DNA of 64,000 bases, from contig NZ_CP025791.1 in the NCBI RefSeq assembly GCF_002886045.1, forward strand, positions 2,061,001 to 2,125,000, read 5' to 3'. Numbering within the stretch: the stretch's first letter is position 1; the number at the start of each line of letters is the position of its first letter. The notes under the pieces are model-generated. The model worked only from the letters and a program-made list of their open reading frames with translations. It had not been told where the DNA came from and ran no database searches. The stretch comes from Flavivirga eckloniae. Its GTDB lineage: Bacteria; Bacteroidota; Bacteroidia; Flavobacteriales; Flavobacteriaceae. Positions 17,375 through 27,137 of this stretch are shown here, in pieces. The position numbers and the translations under genes were made by a program.

Positions 17375-18073
17375 TTATTTTAGTGCAGGAAATCCATTTT
17401 CACACACGACTTCTTTAGGTGGCACTGGTAAATCGCATGTTGAAACAATACTCCATTTTGTATTAAATGCATCTTCCAAATTAGTGTATTTTTCAACTTT
17501 CTGTAAAAAAGCAGCCGTATCAATTTGCTTAGAATATGCAATATATCCTTGAGGACCTCCACAAGCTTTTGCTCCATAAGCAGTAAAAGCCCAATCGCTT
17601 GCGTCTGTACATGAAACACTTATTGATAGTTTATAAATCTCATCAAATAAATCCATTAATTCTCTATGATCTTCTTCTTGCTCCGTCAACGCTCTTTTAA
17701 CAACTAACTCATTTTCGGTAAGTGAAATAATCTGCCATGCATAATTATTAGGGTAATATTCCAAAGCTATTTTTATGAGCTTATCATCCAACTGCCATGC
17801 TCCTTCAGAATCGAAAAACACCAACGGAGGCGTTCCACACCAACCCGAAGAGCGCTCAACAAAGACTCCATTTTTTTTGAACGTCATTCCGTAAGCTTCT
17901 TCAGGCAATACATTAGCCCTTTTATAGGTTATTTCATCGTTATCATACGATGGGGCTATCCAATTACCAATTAATAAATTATCAGGCTCTAAAACAGGAA
18001 TTGAGTCATCATCTGAACATTGCATATTCATAAAACACAATACAACGGAAAGAGCAAATACAATCTTTTTCAT
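17375..18073 (-). CDS. Lipoprotein of unknown function
   Basis: The 232-residue protein has the lipoprotein signal MKKIVFALSVVLCFMNMQC (anchor Cys19) and an acidic SDDDS spacer. Residues 35-110 (LLIGNWIAPSYDNDEITYKR to YAWQIISLTENELVVKR) resemble the lipocalin-like fold of many Bacteroidota lipoproteins, with a GxW near the start. The C-terminal 90 residues hold four Cys and a GGPQGYIAYSKQID segment. It is the first gene of the lipoprotein trio and is divergent from miaB. No function can be named. Confidence 0.75.
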   Translation of the reverse strand: MKKIVFALSVVLCFMNMQCSDDDSIPVLEPDNLLIGNWIAPSYDNDEITYKRANVLPEEAYGMTFKKNGVFVERSSGWCGTPPLVFFDSEGAWQLDDKLIKIALEYYPNNYAWQIISLTENELVVKRALTEQEEDHRELMDLFDEIYKLSISVSCTDASDWAFTAYGAKACGGPQGYIAYSKQIDTAAFLQKVEKYTNLEDAFNTKWSIVSTCDLPVPPKEVVCENGFPALK

Positions 18074-18182
18074 AAATGGGGATTTTAATAGTTATTTTTT
18101 TTAATAGATACAGAAAGAGTGCTTTGGTTGCGTAAATCGCCTTATTATTCCACAAAATCGAACATAAATACAGCCTGTCACT

Positions 18183-18214
18183 TTGTCACAAAACACAAAT
18201 AAATTGTATCTTTG
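18183..18214 (+). promoter_or_regulatory. miaB promoter (Bacteroidota -33/-7)
   Basis: TTG at 18183-18185 and TATCTTTG at 18207-18214 are separated by 21 nt, a full match to the Bacteroidota consensus TTG-N17-23-TAnnTTTG. The CTGCC/GGCAG hairpin just after it falls in the 5' leader. The miaB ATG follows at 18271. Confidence 0.82.
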
Positions 18215-18270
18215 CACCTGCCTTTCGGCAGATGGGTACGAAAATTGACTGGTTATAGTTTCGATATACT

Positions 18271-19719
18271 ATGGAGAAAATTATAGATGAAAATAAACAG
18301 GGTGAATCGCTCATCCTTGAACAAAAAGAAAACAATAAACGTAAACTTTTTATTGAAAGTTATGGCTGCGCCATGAATTTTAGCGATAGCGAAATAGTAG
18401 CTTCAATAATGGCCGACCAAGGGTTCAATACCACTCAGAATTTAGAAGATGCCGATTTGGTTTTGGTAAATACCTGCTCTATTCGAGATAAAGCAGAACA
18501 AACCGTACGTAAACGTTTAGAAAAATATAATGCTGTTAAAAAGTCTCATAACCCTAAAATGAAAGTAGGTGTTTTAGGATGTATGGCAGAACGACTAAAA
18601 ACCAAGTTTCTTGAAGAAGAAAAAATTGTTGATTTGGTTGTTGGACCAGATGCCTATAAAGACTTACCAAATCTTTTGGCTGAAGTAGATGAAGGACGCG
18701 ATGCTATAAACGTCATTCTTTCAAAAGAAGAAACCTACGGCGATATTTCTCCTGTACGTTTAAACACAAATGGCGTTACGGCATTTGTTTCCATTACTCG
18801 TGGTTGTGATAATATGTGTACTTTTTGTGTGGTGCCTTTTACACGCGGACGTGAGCGCAGTAGGGATCCACAAAGTATTATAGAGGAAGTCAATGATTTA
18901 TGGAACAGAGGATTTAAGGAAATTACCCTACTTGGTCAAAATGTAGACAGCTACCTTTGGTATGGTGGCGGATTGAAAAAAGATTTCGATAATGCAAGCG
19001 ACATTCAAAAAGCAACATCTGTAAACTTTGCTAAACTATTAGAGCTTTGTGCCAAAGCGCAACCAAAAATGCGAATTCGTTTTTCAACATCGAACCCGCA
19101 AGACTTAACAATCGATGTGGTTGAAACCATGGCGAAGTACAACAATATTTGTAATCACATTCACCTTCCTGTACAAAGTGGCAGCGATCGTATTTTAAAA
19201 GAAATGAATCGTTTGCATACACGCGAAGAGTATATTGACCTAATCGATAATATTCGCAGTATTATTCCAAACTGTGCTATTAGCCAAGACATGATTGTTG
19301 GTTTCCCAACAGAAACCGAAGACGATTTTAAGGATACCGTCTCGTTAATGGACCATGTAAAATATAACTTCGGGTATATGTTCACATATTCTGAACGCCC
19401 AGGAACTTTAGCAGAACGTAAAATGGAAGATGATGTGCCAGAGAATGTGAAAAAAAGAAGACTGCAAGACATTGTAGATTTACAGCTTAAACACAGTGAG
19501 ATAAGAACCAAAGAAAACCTTAACACGGTTGTTGAAGTTTTAGTTGAAAAAGAGTCTAAAAAATCGAACGAACAATGGTCTGGGCGTACTCCACAAAATC
19601 TGGTAGCAGTATTCCCTAAGGCACATTATAAAGTAGGTGATTTTGTAAATGTAAAAGTAACAGATTGCACCAGTGCAACACTTATTGGTGAAGCTATTGG
19701 GTATTCTGAAAACAATTAA
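18271..19719 (+). CDS. miaB: tRNA-2-methylthio-N6-dimethylallyladenosine synthase
   Basis: MiaB is a radical-SAM enzyme that adds the methylthio group at A37 of tRNAs reading codons that start with U. The 482-residue protein has the N-terminal domain with its three cluster-binding Cys (ESYGCAMN, NTCSIR, GCMAERL), the radical-SAM motif CDNMCTFC in the core, and a C-terminal TRAM domain (roughly 415-478, ending VTDCTSATLIGEAIG). The first 25 residues are a polar extension. Regular promoter elements lie upstream. It heads the plus-strand run that ends with groEL. Confidence 0.97.
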   Translation: MEKIIDENKQGESLILEQKENNKRKLFIESYGCAMNFSDSEIVASIMADQGFNTTQNLEDADLVLVNTCSIRDKAEQTVRKRLEKYNAVKKSHNPKMKVGVLGCMAERLKTKFLEEEKIVDLVVGPDAYKDLPNLLAEVDEGRDAINVILSKEETYGDISPVRLNTNGVTAFVSITRGCDNMCTFCVVPFTRGRERSRDPQSIIEEVNDLWNRGFKEITLLGQNVDSYLWYGGGLKKDFDNASDIQKATSVNFAKLLELCAKAQPKMRIRFSTSNPQDLTIDVVETMAKYNNICNHIHLPVQSGSDRILKEMNRLHTREEYIDLIDNIRSIIPNCAISQDMIVGFPTETEDDFKDTVSLMDHVKYNFGYMFTYSERPGTLAERKMEDDVPENVKKRRLQDIVDLQLKHSEIRTKENLNTVVEVLVEKESKKSNEQWSGRTPQNLVAVFPKAHYKVGDFVNVKVTDCTSATLIGEAIGYSENN

Positions 19720-19724
19720 AAACA

Positions 19725-20066
19725 ATGGCAGAATTCAACTTTAACAATAAAACATTTTCGTTAATAGAAAACTCTGAAAATGGAAAAGTGAATTCTGAAA
19801 CTATTTTTAAATATAAACAACAGAATAACTTGGTTACTGCTGAATATTATGGTGGCTCCATAAAATATGGTAGTATAATTGCCAATTTAAAAAATAACGA
19901 ACTCGATATGTTGTACCAATGCATTACAACAGAAAATGAACTAAAAGCAGGAAAAGCTATTGCCAAAATAAGTTTAACAAATAGTAACAAAATAAAACTT
20001 AAACTTAATTGGGAATGGTTAGGAAAAGGAAATGAAAGTGGTGTTTCTGAATATATCGAGCATTAA
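19725..20066 (+). CDS. Small conserved-looking protein of unknown function
   Basis: The 113-residue soluble protein starts 5 bp after the miaB stop (MAEFNFNNKTFSLIENSENG). It is rich in beta strands, with a central GGSIKYGSIIAN segment and a C-terminal WEWLGKGNESGVSEYIE motif. Proteins with this pattern are sometimes labelled N-acetylglutamate synthase, but I see no acetyltransferase motif and would not accept that. The tight spacing makes co-transcription with miaB likely. Confidence 0.72.
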   Translation: MAEFNFNNKTFSLIENSENGKVNSETIFKYKQQNNLVTAEYYGGSIKYGSIIANLKNNELDMLYQCITTENELKAGKAIAKISLTNSNKIKLKLNWEWLGKGNESGVSEYIEH

Positions 20067-20119
20067 AACAAAAATCCCGCCCCGCTAACAAGAGGTACGG
20101 GGATGAAAAAATATATTAA

Positions 20120-21388
20120 ATGGAATCAATTCAATCTATAAAACAACGTTTTGGTATTATTGGTAATACACCATCGCTAAATCGTGCTATTGAAAAAGCG
20201 ATTCAGGTAGCCCCTACCGACATTTCGGTTTTGGTTACTGGAGAAAGTGGCGTTGGAAAAGAAAGTATTCCAAAAATAATCCATCAACTGTCCCACAGAA
20301 AACACAATAAATATATTGCCGTAAACTGTGGCGCAATCCCAGAAGGCACCATAGACAGTGAACTTTTTGGTCATGAAAAAGGCGCTTTTACAGGAGCAAC
20401 ACAAACCCGAGAAGGTTATTTTGAGGTTGCCGATGGTGGTACAATTTTTTTAGATGAAGTTGGAGAGCTTCCTTTAACGACTCAGGTACGTTTATTACGT
20501 GTTCTGGAAAATGGGGAGTTTTTAAAAGTGGGGTCTAGTAAAGTACAAAAAACCAATGTTCGTATTGTGGCTGCAACCAATGTTAATATGTTTGAAGCCA
20601 TTGATAAAGAAAAATTTCGTGAAGACCTTTACTATAGACTAAGTACGGTAGATATCCATTTGCCTCCTTTACGCGAACGCCAGGAAGACATTCATTTGCT
20701 GTTTAGAAAGTTCGCTAGCGACTTTGCGCTTAAATATAAAATGCCAACGGTTAAGCTAACAGATAATGCTGTTCGCATACTAACAAAACATCGCTGGGGT
20801 GGTAATGTGCGTCAGCTTCGAAACATAGCAGAACAACTCTCTGTATTAGAGCAAAATCGTACCATAAGTGCTTCAACACTTCAAGGTTATTTGCCTACTT
20901 CCGGAACTAATTTACCGGCAGTTATTAAAACATCAAAATCTGAAAGTGATTTTAGTAGCGAACGTGAAATTCTATATAAAGTCCTTTTTGATATGAAAAG
21001 TGACTTAAACGACTTGAAAAAGCTCACCATGGAGCTTATGAAAAGTGGCAATACTAAAGATGTTGAAAAGAACAACGAAAGCTTAATTCAGAAGATTTAT
21101 GGCAACGACGACAAGGATGATGCAAGCTACGAAGAGCCTATAGAAAATAATGAGGTAATCTCAATTCCAGAACATACTTCTAATGAAGTTGAAATAGTAG
21201 ATATTCAAGACAAGTACCATTTCGCTGAAGAGATTGAAGAAGAGGAAACTTTATCGTTACACGACAAAGAATTGGAATTAATAAAAAAATCGCTTGAACG
21301 TCACAACGGAAAGCGTAAATTAGCTGCTGCAGAGCTAGGTATTAGCGAACGCACATTATATAGAAAGATTAAACAATATGATCTTTAA
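20120..21388 (+). CDS. Sigma-54-interacting AAA+ transcriptional activator without receiver domain
   Basis: The 422-residue protein begins directly with the AAA+ domain (GNTPSLNRAI): Walker A GESGVGKES (40-48), the sigma-54 contact loop GAFTGA near residue 90, Walker B GGTIFLDEVGEL, and the R-finger region. A long acidic linker (residues 280-385) leads to a C-terminal Fis-type helix-turn-helix (GKRKLAAAELGISERTLYRKIKQYDL in two parts). No receiver, GAF or PAS domain precedes the ATPase, so input must come from a partner, from the linker, or from abundance. Downstream are lptE, secG and groESL, all envelope or folding genes. Confidence 0.93.
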   Translation: MESIQSIKQRFGIIGNTPSLNRAIEKAIQVAPTDISVLVTGESGVGKESIPKIIHQLSHRKHNKYIAVNCGAIPEGTIDSELFGHEKGAFTGATQTREGYFEVADGGTIFLDEVGELPLTTQVRLLRVLENGEFLKVGSSKVQKTNVRIVAATNVNMFEAIDKEKFREDLYYRLSTVDIHLPPLRERQEDIHLLFRKFASDFALKYKMPTVKLTDNAVRILTKHRWGGNVRQLRNIAEQLSVLEQNRTISASTLQGYLPTSGTNLPAVIKTSKSESDFSSEREILYKVLFDMKSDLNDLKKLTMELMKSGNTKDVEKNNESLIQKIYGNDDKDDASYEEPIENNEVISIPEHTSNEVEIVDIQDKYHFAEEIEEEETLSLHDKELELIKKSLERHNGKRKLAAAELGISERTLYRKIKQYDL

Positions 21389-21525
21389 AAAGTTAGTGGC
21401 GTACAGTTGTCATTTTCTGTTTAAATTGCAACAATACTACTAACTTATCGTTTTTATAGTTATTAATTAAATGTCCCACTGAGTGACTAGTACCGAGCGT
21501 AGTCAAAGTGTTTATAAATATTTAG

Positions 21526-22032
21526 ATGAAACATATAAAATATATCCTTTTATTGATAATAACTACAACGTTTGTAAGTTGTGGATTTTATTCCTTTACA
21601 GGAGCATCGATTGCTCCAAACATTAAAACATTTCAAGTTAATCGTTTTGAAAACACATCCATATTAGTTGAACCTGGATTGGAACTCCTTTTTCAAAATA
21701 CCCTTCAGGATTTAATACAAAACCAAACCAATCTTAGCCTTGTTAATTCTAATGGCGATTTGGTGTACGAAGGCGAAATAACAACCTATAGGGTTTCTCC
21801 AACTACAGCAACATCTCAAAATACTGCTGCTCAAAACAGACTAACAATTGGTGTTAAATTACGCTTTTACAACAGGAAAAATGAAGAAGATGATTTAGAA
21901 CAGAGCTTTTCATTTTTTCGAGACTTCGGCGGAAGTTCGCAACTTGATGGTTCGCTAAAGGACGAGGTTCATGAAGAAATTTTCGAGCGTATAACACAAG
22001 ATATTTTTAATGCAACTTTAGCAAAATGGTAA
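21526..22032 (+). CDS. lptE: LptE-like LPS assembly lipoprotein
   Basis: LptE plugs the LptD barrel that inserts LPS in the outer membrane. The 168-residue protein has a lipoprotein signal (MKHIKYILLLIITTTFVSC, Cys19) and then the family start GFYSFTGASIAPNIKTFQVNRF, with the conserved TFQVxxFxN strand. An alternating strand pattern and a C-terminal segment ending ERITQDIFNATLAKW complete the fold. It overlaps nothing and sits 4 bp before the next gene. Assignment rests on the N-terminal motif and the usual neighbour order with a sigma-54 activator and secG. Confidence 0.85.
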   Translation: MKHIKYILLLIITTTFVSCGFYSFTGASIAPNIKTFQVNRFENTSILVEPGLELLFQNTLQDLIQNQTNLSLVNSNGDLVYEGEITTYRVSPTTATSQNTAAQNRLTIGVKLRFYNRKNEEDDLEQSFSFFRDFGGSSQLDGSLKDEVHEEIFERITQDIFNATLAKW

Positions 22033-22036
22033 TCTA

Positions 22037-23110
22037 ATGAACTCTAAAGATTTCGTAAACATATTACAGCACCCGCAAACTATAACGCGTCAGCAAACCG
22101 AAGCTGTAAAATCTGTTATCGATGAGTTTCCATATTTCCAATCGGCTCGTGCCGTATACCTTAAAGGCTTAAAGAATGCTAGTAGCTTTAAATATAATCA
22201 AGAACTTAAAACAACTGCTGCCTACACAACAGACAGGAGTATTTTGTTCGATTTTATTACATCGGAAGCATTCATTCAAAATGAAATTTCACAATTCATA
22301 AAACAAAATACGACACACTTAAAGGATGTAGAAGTTACTGTAGAAGATATTTCGGTAAACAAAAATGTGACAATAGATCATATTTTAAAACAGCAAATCA
22401 ACGATACTCAAGGTGTACTGGATCCGGCATTATTCCAACCTAAAGAAGAACGCCCTCAAAAAACACCTTCGTTTGTTTTAGATGAATCTGAAGAAATTGA
22501 AAATGTTACCGAAGAAACAAAACCAGTTTCTGAAGAAACACAACCAACTACAGAGGAACCACAATTAGCTGCCGAGGAAACAAAAACACAGGAAACCTTG
22601 GTTAGTGATATCTTAAACCTGGGCAGACCGCTTGAATTCAATAAAAAAGAAACACATTCTTTTAATGAATGGTTAAAGTTAACATGCCTTAAACCCATTG
22701 ACAGGGATCAGGATAGTGACACAAAAGCCCCCCCTGCTCCATTATCTTTTGAGCCAGTATCTTCCGAACAGGTTGCATCTAAAACAGAACCTCCTAAAAA
22801 AGAAGACAAATCTTCTGAGGAGCTAGATAAAGCTAAAAAGTTTGAGCTTATAGATCAATTTATAACGAAAAACCCGAAGATAAATCCTTTTAAAGCTACC
22901 ATTACAAAAGGCAATCTTGCAAAAGCGCAAATGATAAAGCCGGAAGCCTTAATGACTGAGACTTTAGCTCGTATTTATGTGGAGCAAAAAAATTACAAAA
23001 AAGCAATTCAATCTTATAAGATTTTAAGTTTGAAATATCCAGAAAAAAGTGGTTTCTTTGCAGACCAAATCAAAGCGGTAGAAGAATTACAAGAACAAAA
23101 TAAAATATAA
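22037..23110 (+). CDS. TPR-like protein of unknown function between lptE and secG
   Basis: The 357-residue protein has three parts. Residues 1-90 are helical (DFVNILQHPQTITRQQTEAV, DEFPYFQSARAVYLKGLKN). Residues 150-270 are a low-complexity Glu/Thr/Pro linker with TEETKPVSEETQPTTEEPQ-type repeats. The C-terminal 90 residues (ETLARIYVEQKNYKKAIQSY and KYPEKSGFFADQI) form at least one good TPR unit. No signal peptide is seen, so it should be cytosolic. It is tightly packed with lptE (4 bp) and secG (2 bp), pointing to co-expression with envelope assembly genes. Function unknown. Confidence 0.8.
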   Translation: MNSKDFVNILQHPQTITRQQTEAVKSVIDEFPYFQSARAVYLKGLKNASSFKYNQELKTTAAYTTDRSILFDFITSEAFIQNEISQFIKQNTTHLKDVEVTVEDISVNKNVTIDHILKQQINDTQGVLDPALFQPKEERPQKTPSFVLDESEEIENVTEETKPVSEETQPTTEEPQLAAEETKTQETLVSDILNLGRPLEFNKKETHSFNEWLKLTCLKPIDRDQDSDTKAPPAPLSFEPVSSEQVASKTEPPKKEDKSSEELDKAKKFELIDQFITKNPKINPFKATITKGNLAKAQMIKPEALMTETLARIYVEQKNYKKAIQSYKILSLKYPEKSGFFADQIKAVEELQEQNKI

Positions 23111-23112
23111 TA

Positions 23113-23481
23113 ATGAGTACGTTTACAATATTTTTAGTATTAATTGTGGTAGTAGCATTTTTACTAATCGTAGTAATTATGGTTCAAAACCCTAAAGGAG
23201 GTGGATTATCATCATCTTTTGGCGGCGGTGGTACACAACAATTAGGTGGTGTAAAAAAGACAACCGACTTTTTAGATAAAAGTACATGGACTTTGGCTAC
23301 CCTATTACTGGTGTTAATATTAGCTTCTAATGTAGCTATTAACAAAGGTGGAGAAAGTTTAGATTCTAAAGCATTAGACGAAGATGCAACAACAGCACCT
23401 GCTCCTTTGCCTACTCCAGCGCAAACAACCGATGACGCTGCAACAGCAACACCTGCAGAAGATGACTCTACAGGAGAATAA
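23113..23481 (+). CDS. secG: SecG, preprotein translocase subunit
   Basis: SecG is the small partner of SecYE in the Sec channel. The 122-residue protein has two membrane helices (about 4-24 and 56-75) around the hallmark loop VQNPKGGGLSSSFGGGGTQQLGG. The C-terminal 40 residues are an acidic Ala/Thr/Pro-rich tail longer than in proteobacteria, common in this phylum. It follows the TPR-like gene by 2 bp and is followed by a very strong terminator. Confidence 0.96.
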   Translation: MSTFTIFLVLIVVVAFLLIVVIMVQNPKGGGLSSSFGGGGTQQLGGVKKTTDFLDKSTWTLATLLLVLILASNVAINKGGESLDSKALDEDATTAPAPLPTPAQTTDDAATATPAEDDSTGE

Positions 23482-23494
23482 TTTATTCGATAAA

Positions 23495-23539
23495 AGAAAC
23501 AAAAAATGCCAACTTTTAAAGTTGGCATTTTTTGTTTCT
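23495..23539 (+). terminator. Long perfect hairpin terminator after secG
   Basis: A 22-bp perfect inverted repeat is centred on 23517; the core is ATGCCAACTTT / AAAGTTGGCAT flanked by A and T runs. It separates the miaB-secG run from groESL. Confidence 0.92.
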
Positions 23540-23566
23540 GCCTATGCATTAAGTTCGTCTGCAAGT

Positions 23567-23599
23567 TTGTCAGTTCTTAAGGGTTGGCATATTTTTAGT
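23567..23599 (+). promoter_or_regulatory. Candidate groESL promoter
   Basis: TTG (23567-23569), a 20-nt spacer and TATTTTTA (23590-23597) match the Bacteroidota consensus except for the last base. The same stretch also reads TTGGCAT (23584-23590), then TTTTTAGTA, resembling a degenerate sigma-54 -24/-12 site. No CIRCE repeat is present before groES. Confidence 0.45.
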
Positions 23600-23648
23600 A
23601 TAGTCCTTAATCATTAAAAAAAATATAATTAATTAAAAAATAAAACAA

Positions 23649-23924
23649 ATGGCATTAAACATTAAACCATTAGCAGATCGTGTTCTTATTGAACCTGCTG
23701 CAGCCGAAACTACAACGGCATCAGGGATTATTATTCCAGATAACGCTAAAGAAAAACCACAAAAAGGAAAAGTAGTAGCAGCTGGAAAAGGCACAAAAGA
23801 TGAACCTATTACTGTAAAAGTTGGTGACACTGTTTTATACGGAAAATATGCTGGAACCGAACTTAAACTAGAAGGCAACGATTATTTAATTATGCGCGAA
23901 AGCGACATTTTAGCTATCATTTAA
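23649..23924 (+). CDS. groES: Co-chaperonin GroES
   Basis: GroES caps the GroEL chamber. The 91-residue protein has the family start [34 protein letters not shown], including the mobile loop, and the later [14 protein letters not shown] and [12 protein letters not shown]. Length is slightly under the usual 95-97. GroEL follows after an unusually long 133-bp gap that contains a palindromic repeat. Confidence 0.98.
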   Translation: MALNIKPLADRVLIEPAAAETTTASGIIIPDNAKEKPQKGKVVAAGKGTKDEPITVKVGDTVLYGKYAGTELKLEGNDYLIMRESDILAII

Positions 23925-23934
23925 TAGCAAATTC

Positions 23935-24042
23935 TGTCATTCCTGTAACATGTGCAGAACTCGTTTCAACAAGAAAGGCAGGAACCTCATAAAAAAACTA
24001 AATTTTCATAAAACTTAGATTCCTGCTTTCGCAGGAATGACA
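23935..24042. repeat. 108-bp inverted-repeat-bounded insert between groES and groEL
   Basis: TGTCATTCCTG (23935-23945) and its exact complement CAGGAATGACA (24032-24042) bound the segment. At the right end ATTCCTGC-TTTC-GCAGGAAT (24019-24038) is a tight hairpin. This type of repeat, ATTCCTGC..GCAGGAAT followed by GAC, is a dispersed palindrome in many bacteria; a weaker relative lies at 32310-32327. It looks like a miniature insert within the operon. Confidence 0.6.
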
Positions 24043-24054
24043 AAAAATAATTAA

Positions 24055-25692
<1,638 letters not shown>

Positions 25693-25717
25693 TAGAAGGT
25701 ACTTCTTAAATGATATT

Positions 25718-25748
25718 AAAAACGTCTCAATTTTTGGGACGTTTTTTT
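25718..25748 (+). terminator. Terminator after groEL
   Basis: AAAACGTCTC pairs with GGGACGTT (one G-U pair) around a T-rich loop and is followed by seven T. It lies 25 bp after the groEL stop. Confidence 0.9.
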
Positions 25749-25754
25749 ATGTGT

Positions 25755-26488
25755 GAGGGCGTCTAAAAAGTGCCATTCTGAATGGAATGAACCTGCCAAC
25801 CAGCAGCTACGGTGTACCCACATCTTTTTAATCAAGACACGAATTACACAAATAAAACCTCAATATGATGGATAGCTCTCTATACTATTCATAATTACGA
25901 ATCAGACTTTCAGTCTGTTTTTACAATCCAAACCCGATTTAATTCAATTATACCTTTGTACTTTAATTTATCAATAAGTAAACTCAAATTACTTATTTGT
26001 AAATAATTTATATTTAGAACCATTTGTGATAATTCGTGAAATTAGTGTCTATCTTTTTAGAATTATTATTTAACGTAATCTTGGATAAGAGAATTTATGT
26101 CGGTGTGTCCCAGACTTGTTTCAGAACTATTTTTTTACTGTCACAGTGCTCTCCTCTTTAAATTAAAGCCGAGAAATGAATTTCGATTTTGATAAAAATT
26201 GGAAGAAAGAGGCGTTTTATTAAAAATAACAAACATATATAACCCTCCGAATCCCGATCTCATCGGGATCCACCTCCCTTTTTAATAGGGAGGAACACCT
26301 TGAATTCTTAAGCAAGATTCACGTTATTTAAGCAACCATATTTGTGGGTACACCGTAGCAACCAGCAGGGGAATCTTATTAAATTATAACTATTTAATTT
26401 ATAACAAATAAAATTCTTCGCTTGCTTCGACTATGCTCAGCACAAGCCGCTCTGAATGACAAAATAAGTTACTTTTTTAGACACCCTC
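25755..26488. mobile_element. Miniature inverted-repeat element, copy A (interrupted), 734 bp
   Basis: Bounded by GAGGGCGTCTAAAAAGT (25755-25771) and the near-exact inverse ACTTTTTTAGACACCCTC (26471-26488). A second inner inverted pair, GCTACGGTGTACCCAC and GTGGGTACACCGTAGC, lies near 25807 and 26354. The core is the reverse complement of the element at 57357-57834, but is split by a 250-bp insertion. Without it the length is about 476 bp, matching the 478 bp of the other copy. No transposase frame is present. The element accounts for most of the gene-free stretch after groEL; I see nothing else in the remaining flanks. Confidence 0.75.
26074..26323. mobile_element. MITE-like element, copy 2 (250 bp), with 8-bp target duplication
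   Basis: TTATTTAA is present on both sides (26066-26073 and 26324-26331), and the uninterrupted relative at 57357-57834 has this octamer once (complement at 57518-57525). This defines the insertion exactly. Ends are CGTAATCTTG and, inverted, CGTGAATCTTG. The sequence is nearly identical to 3716-3970, in the same orientation. No ORF. Confidence 0.85.
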
Positions 26489-26537
26489 TTTTTTGTTTAT
26501 TTACAAATCACAGTCGAAGTATTACTAGTAACTTAAT

Positions 26538-27101
26538 TTACATAGTCATTTGAAAAACAATATCCTGATAGACTTGAGCATTACCTTTCTTCAAGTATTT
26601 AACTTCCTCGCCTCCACCCATCGCTAAAACTGGTGTAAACGTAAAAATTTCATTTTTGATCAGTACTCCTTGTTCGGTAATAGCCTGATTAAACAAATCT
26701 TCTCTTAACCACTCTTTTCTATCCTCTTCATTCGTTAGAAAATCTTCAAAAAATGATTCTAGGCCCCATACAATGGTCTCTATTTTTCGGTATTGAATAT
26801 CTATCATACAAACATCCTCATCTGTTTCTGTAAGCTTCCGATAGTAAAACAGCTCTCCAAAACCGCTAATTGCAAAAGGGACGTAATTTTCTACTTCCCG
26901 TCCTAACCAAGTCCATAACGACGGTTCAAAATCCTTTGGATTAATTAATTCTATTACCCCATTATTATATTTGGCATGACCGTTAGATCTCCATAAGTCA
27001 ATTAACAATTGAGGTACTTTTTCCTTATATTCTTCTATAATGTCTTCAGAAACTGGAGATACGTTTTGTTGTGGTTTAAATAGGTTTGTGAATTTTTTCA
27101 T
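26538..27101 (-). CDS. GAD-like/DUF1851 (Tdi1 immunity-like) protein
   Basis: The 187-residue soluble protein reads like the GAD-like plus DUF1851 arrangement: IIEEYKEKVPQLLIDLWRSNG and the loop INPKDFEPSLWTWLG near 50-70, then YVPFAISGFGELFYYRK and a C-terminal FTPVLAMGGGEEVKYLKKGNAQV. This architecture is shared with Tdi1, the immunity protein of a type VI effector, but it also occurs without effectors. No toxin gene is seen beside it. Two uncharacterised exported proteins follow upstream on the same strand. The call is from remembered family pattern. Confidence 0.7.
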   Translation of the reverse strand: MKKFTNLFKPQQNVSPVSEDIIEEYKEKVPQLLIDLWRSNGHAKYNNGVIELINPKDFEPSLWTWLGREVENYVPFAISGFGELFYYRKLTETDEDVCMIDIQYRKIETIVWGLESFFEDFLTNEEDRKEWLREDLFNQAITEQGVLIKNEIFTFTPVLAMGGGEEVKYLKKGNAQVYQDIVFQMTM

Positions 27102-27137
27102 AATACATGTGTAGGTCTTATAAATCTCATGGGAGGC

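Noticed and set aside
19725-20066. N-acetylglutamate synthase
   Set aside because: A name sometimes attached to this kind of small protein, but no acetyltransferase motif is visible in its 113 residues.
20080-20102. Terminator between the small gene after miaB and the sigma-54 activator
   Set aside because: CCCCG / CGGGG is only 5 bp with a 13-nt loop and A-rich sequence follows, not a T-run.
23540-23648. CIRCE element upstream of groES
   Set aside because: No TTAGCACTC-type inverted repeat is present; only a promoter-like stretch is seen.
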